In this document: positions 25,988-40,551 of the stretch, piece by piece
Numbering within the stretch: the stretch's first letter is position 1
How the letters are laid out: every line of letters begins with the position of its first letter
Source of the DNA: Halomonas organivorans
GTDB lineage: Bacteria > Pseudomonadota > Gammaproteobacteria > Pseudomonadales > Halomonadaceae
Length of the DNA stretch: 64,000 bases
Reading direction: 5' to 3'
Assembly (NCBI RefSeq): GCF_014192055.1
Contig: NZ_JACHXM010000003.1
Location: 214,238-278,237 of the forward strand
The notes under the pieces: model-generated
What the model was told of the DNA's origin: nothing
Seen by the model: only the letters and a program-made list of their open reading frames with translations
Databases searched by the model: none
Position numbers and translations under genes: made by a program

Positions 25988-26098
25988 GGCCCCTCCCTCG
26001 CCCGCACCGTTCCCGGAAAATCCGTTGCCAGTGTACCTTATGCCGCCACGAGCGGGATGGGAGCCTGGGCCTCCCCACCCATTCGCTCGAGGACAACC
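25988..26098. promoter_or_regulatory. MocR/MFS divergent control region
   Basis: Contains TTGCCAGTGTACCTTATG (26030-26047 area), with GTGTACC resembling the short GTAC-centred elements seen at MocR-regulated promoters (family knowledge). No clear -35/-10 pair is seen. Shine-Dalgarno GAGGA precedes the MFS start. Confidence 0.4.
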
Positions 26099-27253
26099 AT
26101 GCCATCGCTTTCAGGACTTCGCCTGGCCTTGGCCCTGTGCCTGATCACTACCGCCGTCAACCTCCAGGCCCCCTACTACGACGCCCTAGCCGCCCATGAC
26201 GGTCTCGGCGTCACCGCCACCAGCATCGCCTTCGCCTGCTATGTACTGGGCATTCTGCCCGTGCTCATCCTGGGCAGCGGACTGCCCGACCGATATGGGC
26301 GGCGAGCGATGATCGCGACCGCCCTTGGGCTGTGTCTCGTCGCCACCCTGCTGACGTGGCTCGCCCCGGGGGTCGTCACGCTCGGCATTGCCCGCTTCCT
26401 GATGGGCATCGCCGCCGCCCTGACGTCGGCCACGGCGCCTGCCTACATGCTCGCGCTGTTCGACGGTCGTGATACCCGAGGCCCCACGGCCTGGGTGACG
26501 GCCAGCACCTCGCTCGGTTTCGGCCTGGGCGCCGCCCTGACCAGCCTGTGCCTGGTGCACGAGCCCAGCCTGGCTCCGCCGAGCCTGTGGTGGTATCTGT
26601 GCGCGGCCTCGCTGGCGCTGCTCGGACTGTGGCGCCTGGAAGATGCCACCTCCAGCCCGCCGGCGCCCATGCGTCTGCGCATGCCCACCTATCCGGTCGG
26701 CGGCGTGGCGTTCGGCGTCGCGATCCTGTTGGCCTGGGCCACGGTCGGTCTGGTCATCGCCATCCTGCCCGGCGTGCTGGCCCGGCACGGCCTCTCGGCC
26801 TGGTCCGGGTTCGCCACCCTCGGCATCTGCAGCGGCGGCGTGCTGTTCCAGCCCCTGGCCAGGCGCCTGGACCCGACGATCTCCGTTCGGCTCGGCCTGC
26901 TCATCCTGCCGCTGGCCTATGCGCTGATCGCCTGGGGAGCGCTCGATGGCCGGCTATCCGCCGTGCTGCTGGGCGCCGTGGGTGCCAGCAGCGCCTGCTA
27001 CGGCTTCATCTACCTGGGTGGACTGAGCGGCGTCCTGGAGGAGGCCGGCGACCAGGCCGCCCGCGCCAGTGCGGGCTTCTTCCTGATGGCCTACCTCGGG
27101 TTCAGCGTGCCGGTCGTCGTCACCGGCGCGCTGATGGAGCGCATCGGCCAGCACCATGCCCTCATCGCCTTCGGCCTGGCGCTGCTCACCGCCAGCCTGG
27201 CGGTCGGGGGCTGGCTATGGCAGCAGGACCGCCGCCCTGAACGCCTGGCATAA
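26099..27253 (+). CDS. MFS transporter, probable MocR-regulated exporter
   Basis: 384 residues, 12 predicted helices. The motif LPDRYGRRAMIATALG between helices 2 and 3 is the MFS signature. The start ATG at 26099 follows GCTCGAGGACAACC; the long upstream frame overlaps the MocR gene antisense and is not coding. The arrangement with MocR suggests export of an amine, amino acid or vitamin B6-related compound (inference). A 14-bp palindromic hairpin follows at 27288-27316. Confidence 0.85.
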   Translation: MPSLSGLRLALALCLITTAVNLQAPYYDALAAHDGLGVTATSIAFACYVLGILPVLILGSGLPDRYGRRAMIATALGLCLVATLLTWLAPGVVTLGIARFLMGIAAALTSATAPAYMLALFDGRDTRGPTAWVTASTSLGFGLGAALTSLCLVHEPSLAPPSLWWYLCAASLALLGLWRLEDATSSPPAPMRLRMPTYPVGGVAFGVAILLAWATVGLVIAILPGVLARHGLSAWSGFATLGICSGGVLFQPLARRLDPTISVRLGLLILPLAYALIAWGALDGRLSAVLLGAVGASSACYGFIYLGGLSGVLEEAGDQAARASAGFFLMAYLGFSVPVVVTGALMERIGQHHALIAFGLALLTASLAVGGWLWQQDRRPERLA

Positions 27254-27287
27254 GCGCCACCGGCCCGACATCCGGCCATCGAACGAC

Positions 27288-27316
27288 ATCGCCCCCGGAG
27301 ACTCTCCGGGGGCGAT
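27288..27316. terminator. Hairpin between convergent MFS and lolA genes
   Basis: ATCGCCCCCGGAGA and TCTCCGGGGGCGAT are perfect arms of a near-continuous palindrome. No strong T-run on either side, so terminator function is likely but not certain. Confidence 0.7.
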
Positions 27317-27340
27317 GGCAAGCCTCATGGCGATGTGCGC

Positions 27341-27964
27341 TCAAGGAGATTCGCGAATCACATCGGTTCCATCGGGCAACGCCACGCGGAAGCGCGAATC
27401 CTCGACCGGCGCGTTCTGCTCGACCCCATCGAACTCGATGGCGGTGCGCTGGCCGGTGCTGTCGGTCATCTGCAAGAAGCCCAGCCGCTCACTGTAGAAG
27501 GTCAGCTTGAGCTCCTCGAACAGGGTGTCGGCACTCTTCGGGTGCAGGGTGAAGGTCTCGGCGGTGCCCTGCTGGCTGCTCGACACTTCGTAGCTGTCGG
27601 TCAGCTCAGCGGTGCTGCCGGACAGCAGCAGGGCCGGCGTGTGCGTCACGCGATCGTCCAGGGGCTGGACGGTGGCCTGCTGGAGATCCGGGTCGTAGAG
27701 GGTCACCTCGTCGCCGTCGGAGACCACGATCTGTTCATAGGGCGCGTCCACTTCCCAGCGGAAGCGGCCGGGCCGCGACAGCCACATCCGCCCGCTGGCT
27801 TCTTGCAAGCGCTGACCCGAGCCATCGAGGATCTGCTGGTCGAAATCGGCGACATAGGTTTTCACCGGCGCCAGCATGCGCGTCAAGCGTTCGGCGCCTT
27901 CGTTGGCCAGCGCCGACAGGGGCGTCAGCGCCAGCAGGGCCAGCGCGGCGAGGGATTTCTTCAT
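27341..27964 (-). CDS. lolA: Outer-membrane lipoprotein carrier protein LolA
   Basis: Periplasmic chaperone that takes lipoproteins from LolCDE to LolB. 207 residues with a signal peptide (MKKSLAALALLALTPLSALA, cut after residue 20). SGRMWLSRPGRFRWEVDAPYEQIVVSDG is the diagnostic LolA stretch. ATG 27964 is 6 nt after AGGAG; ATG 27970 is too close to that site. Lies 114 nt downstream of ftsK, as in Pseudomonas. Confidence 0.95.
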   Translation of the reverse strand: MKKSLAALALLALTPLSALANEGAERLTRMLAPVKTYVADFDQQILDGSGQRLQEASGRMWLSRPGRFRWEVDAPYEQIVVSDGDEVTLYDPDLQQATVQPLDDRVTHTPALLLSGSTAELTDSYEVSSSQQGTAETFTLHPKSADTLFEELKLTFYSERLGFLQMTDSTGQRTAIEFDGVEQNAPVEDSRFRVALPDGTDVIRESP

Positions 27965-28078
27965 GATCATCTCCTGTTTCCCTGGGGTCGATGGGCGTCC
28001 TGCCACATTAGGACTGTGCTCGCCGCGGCGGGTTGCCGTCCCGCCACGGCTTGCATGGTGGTTGCACGATCGGCGGCA

Positions 28079-31447
<3,369 letters not shown>

Positions 31448-31578
31448 GGCGTCTTCCAGAATCCACGGCCGTCAATCATACCGAGCCAGGCCCGCCCGTC
31501 ACAGGGGCAAACGCTGACTTGAGCCCCACCAGCGGGGCCGTCAAACTGGAACCTTCCCGTCGCGAGGACATCCGCCCC

Positions 31579-32355
31579 ATGCTGCCCTGGCTCCCCGAGC
31601 ACCCCGTTCACTTCCCCCCGGTCGGCACCGCCCTCGATGACCCAGGGGGCCTGCTCGCCGCCGGCGGCAACCTCAGCCCAGCCTGGCTGCTCACCGCCTA
31701 TCGCCACGGCATCTTCCCCTGGTACAGCGAAGGCCAGCCCATCCTGTGGTGGAGCCCCGATCCGCGCATGGTCCTGTTTCCCGACGAAATCCGGGTACGG
31801 CGAAGCCTGGCCAAGCGACTGCGCAACGGCGGGTTCGCGGTCACCGGCGACCGCGCCTTCGACGCCGTCGTCGATGCCTGCGCCGCACCGCGTCACGACC
31901 AGCCGGGCACCTGGATCACCGACGAGATGGCGACTGCATACGGCCGGCTACACGAACTGGGAGCGGCTCACTCGGTGGAAGTCTGGCAGGCAGGCGAGCT
32001 GGTCGGCGGTCTCTATGGCATCGCCCTCGGGCCGGTGTTCTTCGGCGAATCGATGTTCTCGCGGGTCCCCGATGCCTCCAAGGTAGCGCTGGTAGCGCTC
32101 GCTCGCACCATGGCCGCCGAGGGCGGAAGGCTGATCGACTGCCAGATGCATACCGCCCACCTGTCGAGCCTCGGCGCTCGCGACATCGCCCGGGTCGAAT
32201 TCATCGGCTATCTTGAACAGTGGCTGGACGAAATGCCGGACGCTCAGGGTGATGTGCCCGGCGCCATTCTGCCGCCGGCATGGTCGTTCGCACGCCTCGA
32301 CACCGCGAGACAGATGCCCCCCGGAGCCAGAGGAGGCGGTCGCCTTGAGCAGTAA
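31579..32355 (+). CDS. aat: Leucyl/phenylalanyl-tRNA-protein transferase Aat
   Basis: Transfers Leu or Phe from tRNA to proteins with N-terminal Lys or Arg, marking them for ClpS/ClpAP. 258 residues. [35 protein letters not shown] and [19 protein letters not shown] are diagnostic. I set the start at ATG 31579 by homology and GAGGACATCC; the in-frame TTG at 31519 adds 20 unrelated residues. Overlaps bpt by 11 nt. Confidence 0.96.
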   Translation: MLPWLPEHPVHFPPVGTALDDPGGLLAAGGNLSPAWLLTAYRHGIFPWYSEGQPILWWSPDPRMVLFPDEIRVRRSLAKRLRNGGFAVTGDRAFDAVVDACAAPRHDQPGTWITDEMATAYGRLHELGAAHSVEVWQAGELVGGLYGIALGPVFFGESMFSRVPDASKVALVALARTMAAEGGRLIDCQMHTAHLSSLGARDIARVEFIGYLEQWLDEMPDAQGDVPGAILPPAWSFARLDTARQMPPGARGGGRLEQ

Positions 32356-33082
32356 CACCCCCCGCCAGCCGATTCGCGATCTGCGGTTCTTCCTGACCGT
32401 GCCACATGCCTGCAGCTATCTCGAGGGACGCGAGGCCACCACCCTGTTTCTGGATCCCCAGGAATCGCCCGGCGTCGGCGTCTACGACGCCTTGGCGCTG
32501 CTCGGCTTCCGCCGGAGCGGACGCCATCTCTATCGTCCCCACTGCGAGGGCTGCAGTGCCTGCATCTCGGTGCGCATCCCGGTCGACGCCTTTACCCCCA
32601 ATCGCACCCAGCGCAAGCTCTACCGCCGCAACGCCGACCTCGAGATGCAGGTGCGCCCGGCGCTGTTCGACCCCGAACACTACGCGCTCTATGCCCACTA
32701 CATCCGTACCCGGCATGCCGACGGCGACATGTACCCGCCTAGCCACGAACAGTACCGCACCTTCCTGACCCTGGACCAGAACTACGCTCGGCTGCTGGAG
32801 CTGCGCCTCGACGGGCGACTGCTGGCCGTCTCGGCCTTCGATCAGCTCGAGCATGGCCTGTCGGCCATCTATACCTTCTTCGATCCGGACGATACGTTCA
32901 CCCGACGCTCACTCGGCACCTACGCGGTACTGGCGCTGGTGGAGCGCGCCCGCTCTCTCGGGTTACCGCATGTCTATCTCGGCTACTGGATCCGAGAATG
33001 CCGCAAGATGGCCTACAAGCAGGCGTTCGAGCCCCTCGAACTGCTCGAGGGAAGGCACTGGCGACGCCTGATCCCCTGCTGA
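32345..33082 (+). CDS. bpt: Aspartate/glutamate leucyltransferase Bpt
   Basis: Adds Leu to N-terminal Asp or Glu; homologous to eukaryotic arginyltransferase (ATE1) but leucine-specific. 245 residues. The N-terminal [16 protein letters not shown], the Cys pair in [15 protein letters not shown] and [15 protein letters not shown] near the C terminus are family hallmarks. The start is TTG 32345, set by GGAGGCGGTCGCC; it lies inside the aat end, indicating translational coupling. E. coli lacks this gene. Confidence 0.94.
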   Translation: MSSNTPRQPIRDLRFFLTVPHACSYLEGREATTLFLDPQESPGVGVYDALALLGFRRSGRHLYRPHCEGCSACISVRIPVDAFTPNRTQRKLYRRNADLEMQVRPALFDPEHYALYAHYIRTRHADGDMYPPSHEQYRTFLTLDQNYARLLELRLDGRLLAVSAFDQLEHGLSAIYTFFDPDDTFTRRSLGTYAVLALVERARSLGLPHVYLGYWIRECRKMAYKQAFEPLELLEGRHWRRLIPC

Positions 33083-33141
33083 AAGGGCACCGCTTTTTGC
33101 CTTGACGCCCGGCATGCGGCACAATATCGCGCTATCCTGAT

Positions 33142-33185
33142 CGGCACGAGCGGCCTGGCCGCATCTCGTGCCGCTGTTTGTTATC
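33142..33185 (+). terminator. Attenuator-like hairpin in the infA leader
   Basis: Perfect 9-bp stem CGGCACGAG (33142-33150) / CTCGTGCCG (33165-33173), loop itself partly paired, followed by CTGTTTGTTATC. It lies between bpt and infA and only 32 nt before the infA start, leaving no room for a promoter after it. Either it ends the aat-bpt transcript with infA read through, or it attenuates infA. A candidate promoter TTGCCT-17-CACAAT lies upstream (about 33096-33124). Confidence 0.6.
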
Positions 33186-33205
33186 ACCAGCGAGGAACCG
33201 CCTAT

Positions 33206-33424
33206 ATGGCACGCGAAGACCATATCGAAATGGAAGGCGTCGTCGTCGACACGCTGCCCAACACCATGTTCCGTGTCGAACTCGAGAACGGCCATGTGGT
33301 GACTGCCCATATCTCGGGCAAGATGCGCAAGAACTACATCCGCATCCTGACCGGCGACAAGGTCAAGGTCGAGCTGACGCCCTACGACCTGTCCAAGGGC
33401 CGCATCGTCTACCGTTCCCGCTGA
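33206..33424 (+). CDS. infA: Translation initiation factor IF-1
   Basis: S1-like OB-fold protein that fills the ribosomal A site during initiation. 72 residues, standard length and near-identical to the gammaproteobacterial form ([30 protein letters not shown]). Start ATG follows AGCGAGGAACCGCCTAT. The neighbourhood aat-bpt-infA-clpA-clpS is conserved in Pseudomonas. Confidence 0.98.
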   Translation: MAREDHIEMEGVVVDTLPNTMFRVELENGHVVTAHISGKMRKNYIRILTGDKVKVELTPYDLSKGRIVYRSR

Positions 33425-33728
33425 GGGAACGCTGCTTTACTGCTGCGCTCGATACCTTGACCGCCGGCGGTGCTCGCCACAGGCACTGAGCATCACCTCG
33501 GCTCAGGCCACTGCGCCCCGGCGGCGCCCCACCCTGCTTAGTGCTTCGCTCGCGACATGCGTCCGTCGTTCTCACGCGGAGGCGTCGGGCCAGGCCCAAT
33601 GCCCCCGCGCATGCCGCTGGACAACCCCGCCATCCTGTTTCCACGATCCCGGCTCGACGACCACGAACGAACAACGCCCCGTCCGAAGACAGGGCGCTGT
33701 GGGGTGACGAGGCTGACGACGCGCCGCC
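33425..33728. other. 304-bp gap between infA and clpA
   Basis: No gene seen. It holds only the clpA terminator at its right end; no tRNA-Ser, which follows infA in E. coli, is present. Confidence 0.6.
33676..33695 (-). terminator. Rho-independent terminator of clpA
   Basis: On the minus strand GCCCTGTC-TTCG-GACGGGGC (one G-U pair, stable UUCG loop), followed by GTTGTTCGTTCG. Confidence 0.75.
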
Positions 33729-36005
33729 TCAGGGCGCGTCGGCCAGTTCCGACTCCGAGGCCAGGTGCAGCTCGTCCCCTTCGACGCTGACATGCACGAT
33801 CCCGCCGTGCTCGGCGAGCTCGCCGAACAGGATCAGCTCGGCCAGCGGCTTCTTGAGCTTCTCCTGGATCAGCCTGGCCATGGGCCTTGCCCCCATGTCG
33901 GGGTCGTAGCCCTTCTCGGCCAGCCAGTCCCGGGCCGCCTCGTCGACATCGAGCTGGACGCGCTTCTCGTCGAGCTGCGCCTGGAGTTCGACCAGGAACT
34001 TGTCGACCACGCTGCGCACCACCTCGGTGGGCAGCGAGTGGAACTGGATGATGCCGTCGAGCCGGTTGCGGAACTCCGGCGTGAAGGTCTTGCGAATGGC
34101 CTCCATGGCATCGGTGGAGTGGTCCTGGGTCTGGAAGCCGATGGAACGCCGCGTGGCCAGCTCGACCCCGGCATTGGAGGTCATGATCAGGATCACGTGA
34201 CGGAAGTCCGCCTCCCGGCCGTTGTTGTCGGTCAGCCGGCCGTGGTCCATCACCTGCAGCAGCAGGTTGAAGACCTCGGGGTGGGCCTTCTCGATCTCGT
34301 CGAGCAGCAGCACGCAGTGCGGCTGCTTGGTGATCGCCTCGGTCAGCAGGCCGCCCTGGTCGTAGCCGACATAGCCCGGAGGTGCACCGATCAGCCGTGA
34401 CACGGTGTGTCGCTCCATGTACTCGGACATGTCGAAACGCACCAGGTCTATGCCCATGATGTGGGCCAGCTGGCGGGCCACCTCGGTCTTGCCGACCCCG
34501 GTGGGGCCAGCGAACAGGAAGCTGCCCACCGGCTTGTCCGGCGATTTGAGCCCGGCCCGTGACAGCTTGATGGCCGCCGCCAGGCTGTCGATCGCCTCGT
34601 CCTGGCCGAACACCAGCATCTTGAGGTCGCGATCGATGTTGGCCAGCAGCTTGCGATCGGAACTCGACACGCTCTTCGGCGGGATCCGTGCGATGGACGC
34701 CACCACCGCCTCGACCTGATCGACATCGATGGTGTCGACGCGCACCTCGGGCGGCAGCAGCCGCTGGTGGGCGCCGGCCTCGTCGATCACGTCGATGGCC
34801 TTGTCCGGCAGGTGGCGGTCATTGATGTAGCGATCCGCCAGCCGCGAGGCGCTCTCCAGCGCCGCATCGGTGTACTTCAGGTGGTGATGCTCCTCGAAGC
34901 GCGAGCGCAGCCCCTTGAGGATACGGATGGTGTCCTCCACCGAGGGCGCCATGACGTCGACTTTCTGGAAACGGCGGGCCAGCGCACGATCCTTCTCGAA
35001 GATGCCGCGGAACTCCTGGAAGGTCGTGGAGCCAATGCAGCGCAGCTCACCGGAGGACAGCAGCGGCTTGAGCAGGTTGGAGGCGTCCATCACGCCACCG
35101 GACGCCGCTCCGGCACCGATCACGGTGTGGATCTCGTCGATGAACAGGATGGAATTGGGCTGCTTGCGCAGCTCGGCCAGCAGGCTCTTGAGGCGCTTCT
35201 CGAAGTCGCCGCGGTACTTGGTGCCGGCCAGCAACGCGCCCATGTCGAGGGAATAGACCACGGCGTCGCCGATCACCTCGGGGACGTCCTCCTCGACGAT
35301 GCGCTTGGCCAACCCTTCTGCGATAGCGGTCTTGCCGACCCCGGCTTCGCCGACCAGCAGCGGGTTGTTCTTGCGCCGCCGGGCCAGGATCTGCACCACC
35401 CGCTCGAGCTCGTGATCGCGCCCGATCAACGGGTCGATCTTGCCCATCCGCGCCTGTTCGTTGAGGTTGGTGGCGTAGCCGGTCAAGGGGTTGCCGCTCG
35501 GCTCGCCTCCCGCCTCTTCGGCTTCCTCGGCGTCGGGCGACGGCGAACTCTGGCTCTGGCCGTGGCCGGACACCTTGGAGATGCCATGGGCGATGTAGTT
35601 GACGGCATCCACCCGCGCCACGTTCTGCTGCTTGAGGAAGTATACGGCCTGGCTCTCCTGCTCGGAGAAAATGGCCACCAGCACGTTGGCACCGGTCACC
35701 TCACTCTTGCCGGAGGACTGCACGTGGAACACGGCCCGCTGCAGGACACGCTGGAAGCCCAGCGTCGGCTGGGTCTCGCGGTCGGCCTGATCCTCGGGAA
35801 TCAGCGGCGTGGTGGAATTGATGAAATCCTGCAGGTCGGACCGCAACTTGTCGAGGTTGGCCCCGCAGGCACGCAGCACGTCCGCTGCCGAGGCATTGTC
35901 GAGCAGCGCCAGCAGCAGGTGCTCCACGGTCATGAACTCGTGGCGCTTCGAGCGCGCCACGGTAAATGCCGTGTTCAGGGTCAGTTCAAGTTCTTTGCTC
36001 AGCAT
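33729..36005 (-). CDS. clpA: ATP-dependent Clp protease ATP-binding subunit ClpA
   Basis: Double AAA+ unfoldase that feeds ClpP; with ClpS it degrades N-degron substrates. 758 residues. Clp N domain (about 1-145), Walker A1 GEAGVGKTA near 218-226, Walker A2 GPTGVGKTE near 499-507, Walker [15 protein letters not shown]. The ClpP-docking loop reads IGF (in [14 protein letters not shown]) where E. coli ClpA has IGL. Lies 135 nt downstream of clpS on the same strand. clpP is not in the window. Confidence 0.97.
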   Translation of the reverse strand: MLSKELELTLNTAFTVARSKRHEFMTVEHLLLALLDNASAADVLRACGANLDKLRSDLQDFINSTTPLIPEDQADRETQPTLGFQRVLQRAVFHVQSSGKSEVTGANVLVAIFSEQESQAVYFLKQQNVARVDAVNYIAHGISKVSGHGQSQSSPSPDAEEAEEAGGEPSGNPLTGYATNLNEQARMGKIDPLIGRDHELERVVQILARRRKNNPLLVGEAGVGKTAIAEGLAKRIVEEDVPEVIGDAVVYSLDMGALLAGTKYRGDFEKRLKSLLAELRKQPNSILFIDEIHTVIGAGAASGGVMDASNLLKPLLSSGELRCIGSTTFQEFRGIFEKDRALARRFQKVDVMAPSVEDTIRILKGLRSRFEEHHHLKYTDAALESASRLADRYINDRHLPDKAIDVIDEAGAHQRLLPPEVRVDTIDVDQVEAVVASIARIPPKSVSSSDRKLLANIDRDLKMLVFGQDEAIDSLAAAIKLSRAGLKSPDKPVGSFLFAGPTGVGKTEVARQLAHIMGIDLVRFDMSEYMERHTVSRLIGAPPGYVGYDQGGLLTEAITKQPHCVLLLDEIEKAHPEVFNLLLQVMDHGRLTDNNGREADFRHVILIMTSNAGVELATRRSIGFQTQDHSTDAMEAIRKTFTPEFRNRLDGIIQFHSLPTEVVRSVVDKFLVELQAQLDEKRVQLDVDEAARDWLAEKGYDPDMGARPMARLIQEKLKKPLAELILFGELAEHGGIVHVSVEGDELHLASESELADAP

Positions 36006-36140
36006 GGCAGTCCCCTTCTCGCCGCTTAGGGCTTGCGTCGGATCTTTCCGGGTCCGGCATCATCAACATCGGGTACAAACATCGGCGTTGCAAGTCGGCA
36101 CACCAACGATGATGGTTCCTCCCTTCGACCATCACGAGAG

Positions 36141-36503
36141 TCAATCCGTTGCCTCGATGTCGCACAGCAATGGATGCTGGCATTCCCGGGCGTACTCGTT
36201 GACCTGGTGGCTCTTGGTTTCCGCGATATCGCGGGTGAACACACCACAGGTTGCCTTGCCCTGGGTGTGCACGGCCAGCATGACCTGCACCGCGGTTTCA
36301 TTGTCCATGTTGAAGTACGTCTGCAGAACCTCCACGACAAACTCCATGGGGGTGAAGTCATCGTTATGCAATACCACCTTGTACATGGGCGGCTGCGCCA
36401 GCTCCGGTTCCGACGACTGCACCGCCAGATCACCGTCATCACCTTCCTCGTGCTCCGGAGGGCGCGTCATCCCCGCTTGAGGCAGGGCGAAATGAACCGC
36501 CAT
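36141..36503 (-). CDS. clpS: ClpS, N-degron adaptor of ClpA
   Basis: Binds N-terminal Leu, Phe, Trp and Tyr and hands substrates to ClpA. 120 residues. The ligand pocket [11 protein letters not shown] and [20 protein letters not shown] match E. coli ClpS; the N-terminal extension (about 35 residues, acidic) is the flexible ClpA-engaging arm. ATG 36503 is preferred over upstream ATGs at 36527 and 36551 because AGAGGA lies 7 nt before it and the predicted transcription start is near 36516. Confidence 0.95.
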   Translation of the reverse strand: MAVHFALPQAGMTRPPEHEEGDDGDLAVQSSEPELAQPPMYKVVLHNDDFTPMEFVVEVLQTYFNMDNETAVQVMLAVHTQGKATCGVFTRDIAETKSHQVNEYARECQHPLLCDIEATD

Positions 36504-36522
36504 GCCCTCTTCCTCTGTCTTG

Positions 36523-36551
36523 AACATAAGCTTCACTATCGCTATCGACAA
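36523..36551 (-). promoter_or_regulatory. Probable clpS promoter
   Basis: Minus strand TTGTCG (36546-36551), 17 nt, TATGTT (36523-36528). The start of transcription near 36516 leaves a very short leader, which supports ATG 36503. Confidence 0.6.
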
Positions 36552-36554
36552 GCC

Positions 36555-36599
36555 GAGCGCGCGGGGCGTCTCAACCGTATTTGGACGCCCCGCGCGCTC
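36555..36599. terminator. 16-bp perfect hairpin upstream of clpS
   Basis: GAGCGCGCGGGGCGTC (36555-36570) and GACGCCCCGCGCGCTC (36584-36599) around a 13-nt AT-rich loop. It lies just upstream of the clpS promoter, where it could insulate clpS from icd read-through. No T-run. Confidence 0.6.
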
Positions 36600-36655
36600 G
36601 CGGGTTCATCGTAGGCTTCCACCCTGCTATAGCCCGACGCGTCCTTCAATGCAAC

Positions 36656-36683
36656 GGCCCCCGCCCTTGAGCAGGCGGGGGCC
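36656..36683 (-). terminator. icd terminator hairpin
   Basis: Ten-bp stem GGCCCCCGCC / GGCGGGGGCC 37 nt after the icd stop; on the minus strand it is followed by GTTGCATTG. Weak T content. Confidence 0.65.
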
Positions 36684-36719
36684 GGGACACCGCGGTGCCA
36701 GTGACGCAGGATGCGCTGA

Positions 36720-39011
<2,292 letters not shown>

Positions 39012-39140
39012 TCACGATGTCTGGAAGACAGGGACCATGGTGAGAACAGCCCAGCACAGCAGTCGCAACGAGGCATCGGCCATCCCTCGGGGCTGGTCAC
39101 GCCAGATCCAGAAATGACGAGGGCGCTCCGGCGAGCGAGG

Positions 39141-39150
39141 CGCATTATAC
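39141..39150 (-). promoter_or_regulatory. Extended -10 promoter of icd
   Basis: On the minus strand TGGTATAAT (TATAAT at 39144-39149) is a perfect extended -10; no good -35 at 17 nt. It would give a leader of about 180 nt, with a small hairpin CGCTC-cggc-GAGCG near its start. Confidence 0.6.
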
Positions 39151-39230
39151 CAGCCCGCCGCCGTCAACGCATGAACCCGGATCCGGGACGAACCCTGCCA
39201 TCCCGCCGCGCCTGACGGTAAGATGCCCCC

Positions 39231-39863
39231 ATGAGCCGCCTATACCTCTTCCACAAGCCCTACCGCGTCCTCTCGCAGTTCACCGACAAGGGCGACGCCG
39301 AGGGTACGCCCCGCGCTACCCTGGCCGACTATCTCGACGTGCCCGGTATCTACCCGGCGGGCCGACTCGATCATGACTCCGAGGGCCTGCTGCTGCTTTC
39401 CGACGACGGCGAGCTGATCCATCGCATCAGCCACCCGCGTCACAAGCAGCCCAAGACCTATCGCGTGCAGGTAGAAGGCGAGCCCGACGATGCCGATCTC
39501 AGGGCCCTGCGCGAGGGCATCACGCTCAAGGATGGCCCGACCCGGCCGGCCAAGGTGCGCCGCCTCGAGGCGAGCGGCCTGCCCGAGCGCGACCCGCCGC
39601 TGGACCCGAAGCGCCACCCGGTCACCGCCTGGCTGGAGCTGACCATCTCCGAGGGCCGCAACCGCCAGGTGCGTCGCATGACCGCCCATGTCGGCCACCC
39701 CACCCTGCGCCTGGTGCGGGTCGCCATCGGCCCCTGGACGCTCGACGGCCTGGCGCCCGGTGAATGGCGCCACGAGACCCTGCACGCGCCCACACCGTCC
39801 ACTGATCGCCGGGACGCCGACCGCAGGAACACCAGAAGCCGCAGCGGGAGAACGCGCCGATGA
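39231..39863 (+). CDS. rluE: 23S rRNA pseudouridine(2457) synthase RluE-like
   Basis: RsuA/RluB/E/F family pseudouridine synthase without an S4 domain. 210 residues. Catalytic Asp in AGRLDHDSEGLLLLSDDG (near residue 48), then KTYRVQVEGEP and the RNRQVRRM motif. The last 25 residues are a basic tail (DRRDADRRNTRSRSGRTRR) not usual in the family. Overlaps nudJ by 4 nt (ATGA), so they are co-translated. Confidence 0.92.
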   Translation: MSRLYLFHKPYRVLSQFTDKGDAEGTPRATLADYLDVPGIYPAGRLDHDSEGLLLLSDDGELIHRISHPRHKQPKTYRVQVEGEPDDADLRALREGITLKDGPTRPAKVRRLEASGLPERDPPLDPKRHPVTAWLELTISEGRNRQVRRMTAHVGHPTLRLVRVAIGPWTLDGLAPGEWRHETLHAPTPSTDRRDADRRNTRSRSGRTRR

Positions 39864-40309
39864 GCCGCTGGCAACCCTTCGTCACCGTGGCCACGGTGGT
39901 CGAACGCGCTGGCCGCTTCCTGATGGTCGAGGAAGACCGCGGCGGGCCACACAGCGTATTCAACCAGCCGGCCGGCCACCTGGAGCCCGGCGAACGGATT
40001 CGCGACGCGGCCCTGCGCGAGCTCCGCGAGGAAACCGCCTGGCAGGTCGGCATCAGCGACTACCTGGGGCTATACGTTTTCGAGGCGCCGGACGGCAAGA
40101 CCTTCCACAGCCACGGTTTCTACGGCATGGCGCTGGCTCATCTGGGCCACGACCTGGACCCGGCGATACTGGCCACCCACTGGCTGACCCTGGAAGAACT
40201 GGAGGCACTGGAGCACGAGGGCCGACTGCACAGTCCGCTGGTGATGCGACGCGTGCGGGACGCCCTGGCCGGGCGCTTCTACCCGATGGACGCGATTCAC
40301 GAGCGATAG
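39860..40309 (+). CDS. nudJ: Nudix phosphatase NudJ
   Basis: Nudix hydrolase that in E. coli releases phosphate from HMP-PP and other di/triphosphates. 149 residues. Complete Nudix box GHLEPGERIRDAALRELREE (the final glycine position holds A/W: ETAWQV). The gene order rluE-nudJ-mnmA is as in E. coli. Downstream lies a palindrome and a heptanucleotide array. Confidence 0.92.
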   Translation: MSRWQPFVTVATVVERAGRFLMVEEDRGGPHSVFNQPAGHLEPGERIRDAALRELREETAWQVGISDYLGLYVFEAPDGKTFHSHGFYGMALAHLGHDLDPAILATHWLTLEELEALEHEGRLHSPLVMRRVRDALAGRFYPMDAIHER

Positions 40310-40322
40310 CCGCGCTTCGCGC

Positions 40323-40382
40323 GAAGCTGGAAGCTGGAAGCTGGAAGCTGGAAGCTGGAAGCTGGAAGCTGGAAGCTGGAAG
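40323..40382. repeat. Heptanucleotide tandem array (GAAGCTG)8.6
   Basis: Eight perfect GAAGCTG units plus GAAG, 13 nt after the nudJ stop. The stretch 40310-40322 is itself a palindrome (CGCGCTTCGCGCG). Inverted copies CTTCCAGCTTCCAG (near 40420-40434) and CTTCCAGCTCCC (near 40460) follow, with palindrome CCCGCGAAGCGGG between, so the whole 40310-40500 stretch is a symmetrical foldback element. Confidence 0.97.
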
Positions 40383-40508
40383 ACAGCATGCACCCTGCCA
40401 TCATGGGGACAGGAGGTTTTCTTCCAGCTTCCAGTTTAAGCCCGCGAAGCGGGCGTTCTTCCAGCTCCCGGCGAAGCCGGAGACTTCGAGCTTCCCGCTC
40501 GAGTGATG

Positions 40509-40514
40509 TATAAT
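40509..40514 (+). promoter_or_regulatory. -10 element of mnmA promoter
   Basis: Perfect TATAAT preceded by TG (GATGTATAAT). The -35 would fall within the foldback repeat (TTCGAG, 18 nt upstream), so the promoter may be an insertion product of that element. Confidence 0.55.
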
Positions 40515-40551
40515 CCCGCCCCATTTGCGACCCACCCAATCCGAGAGCGTC

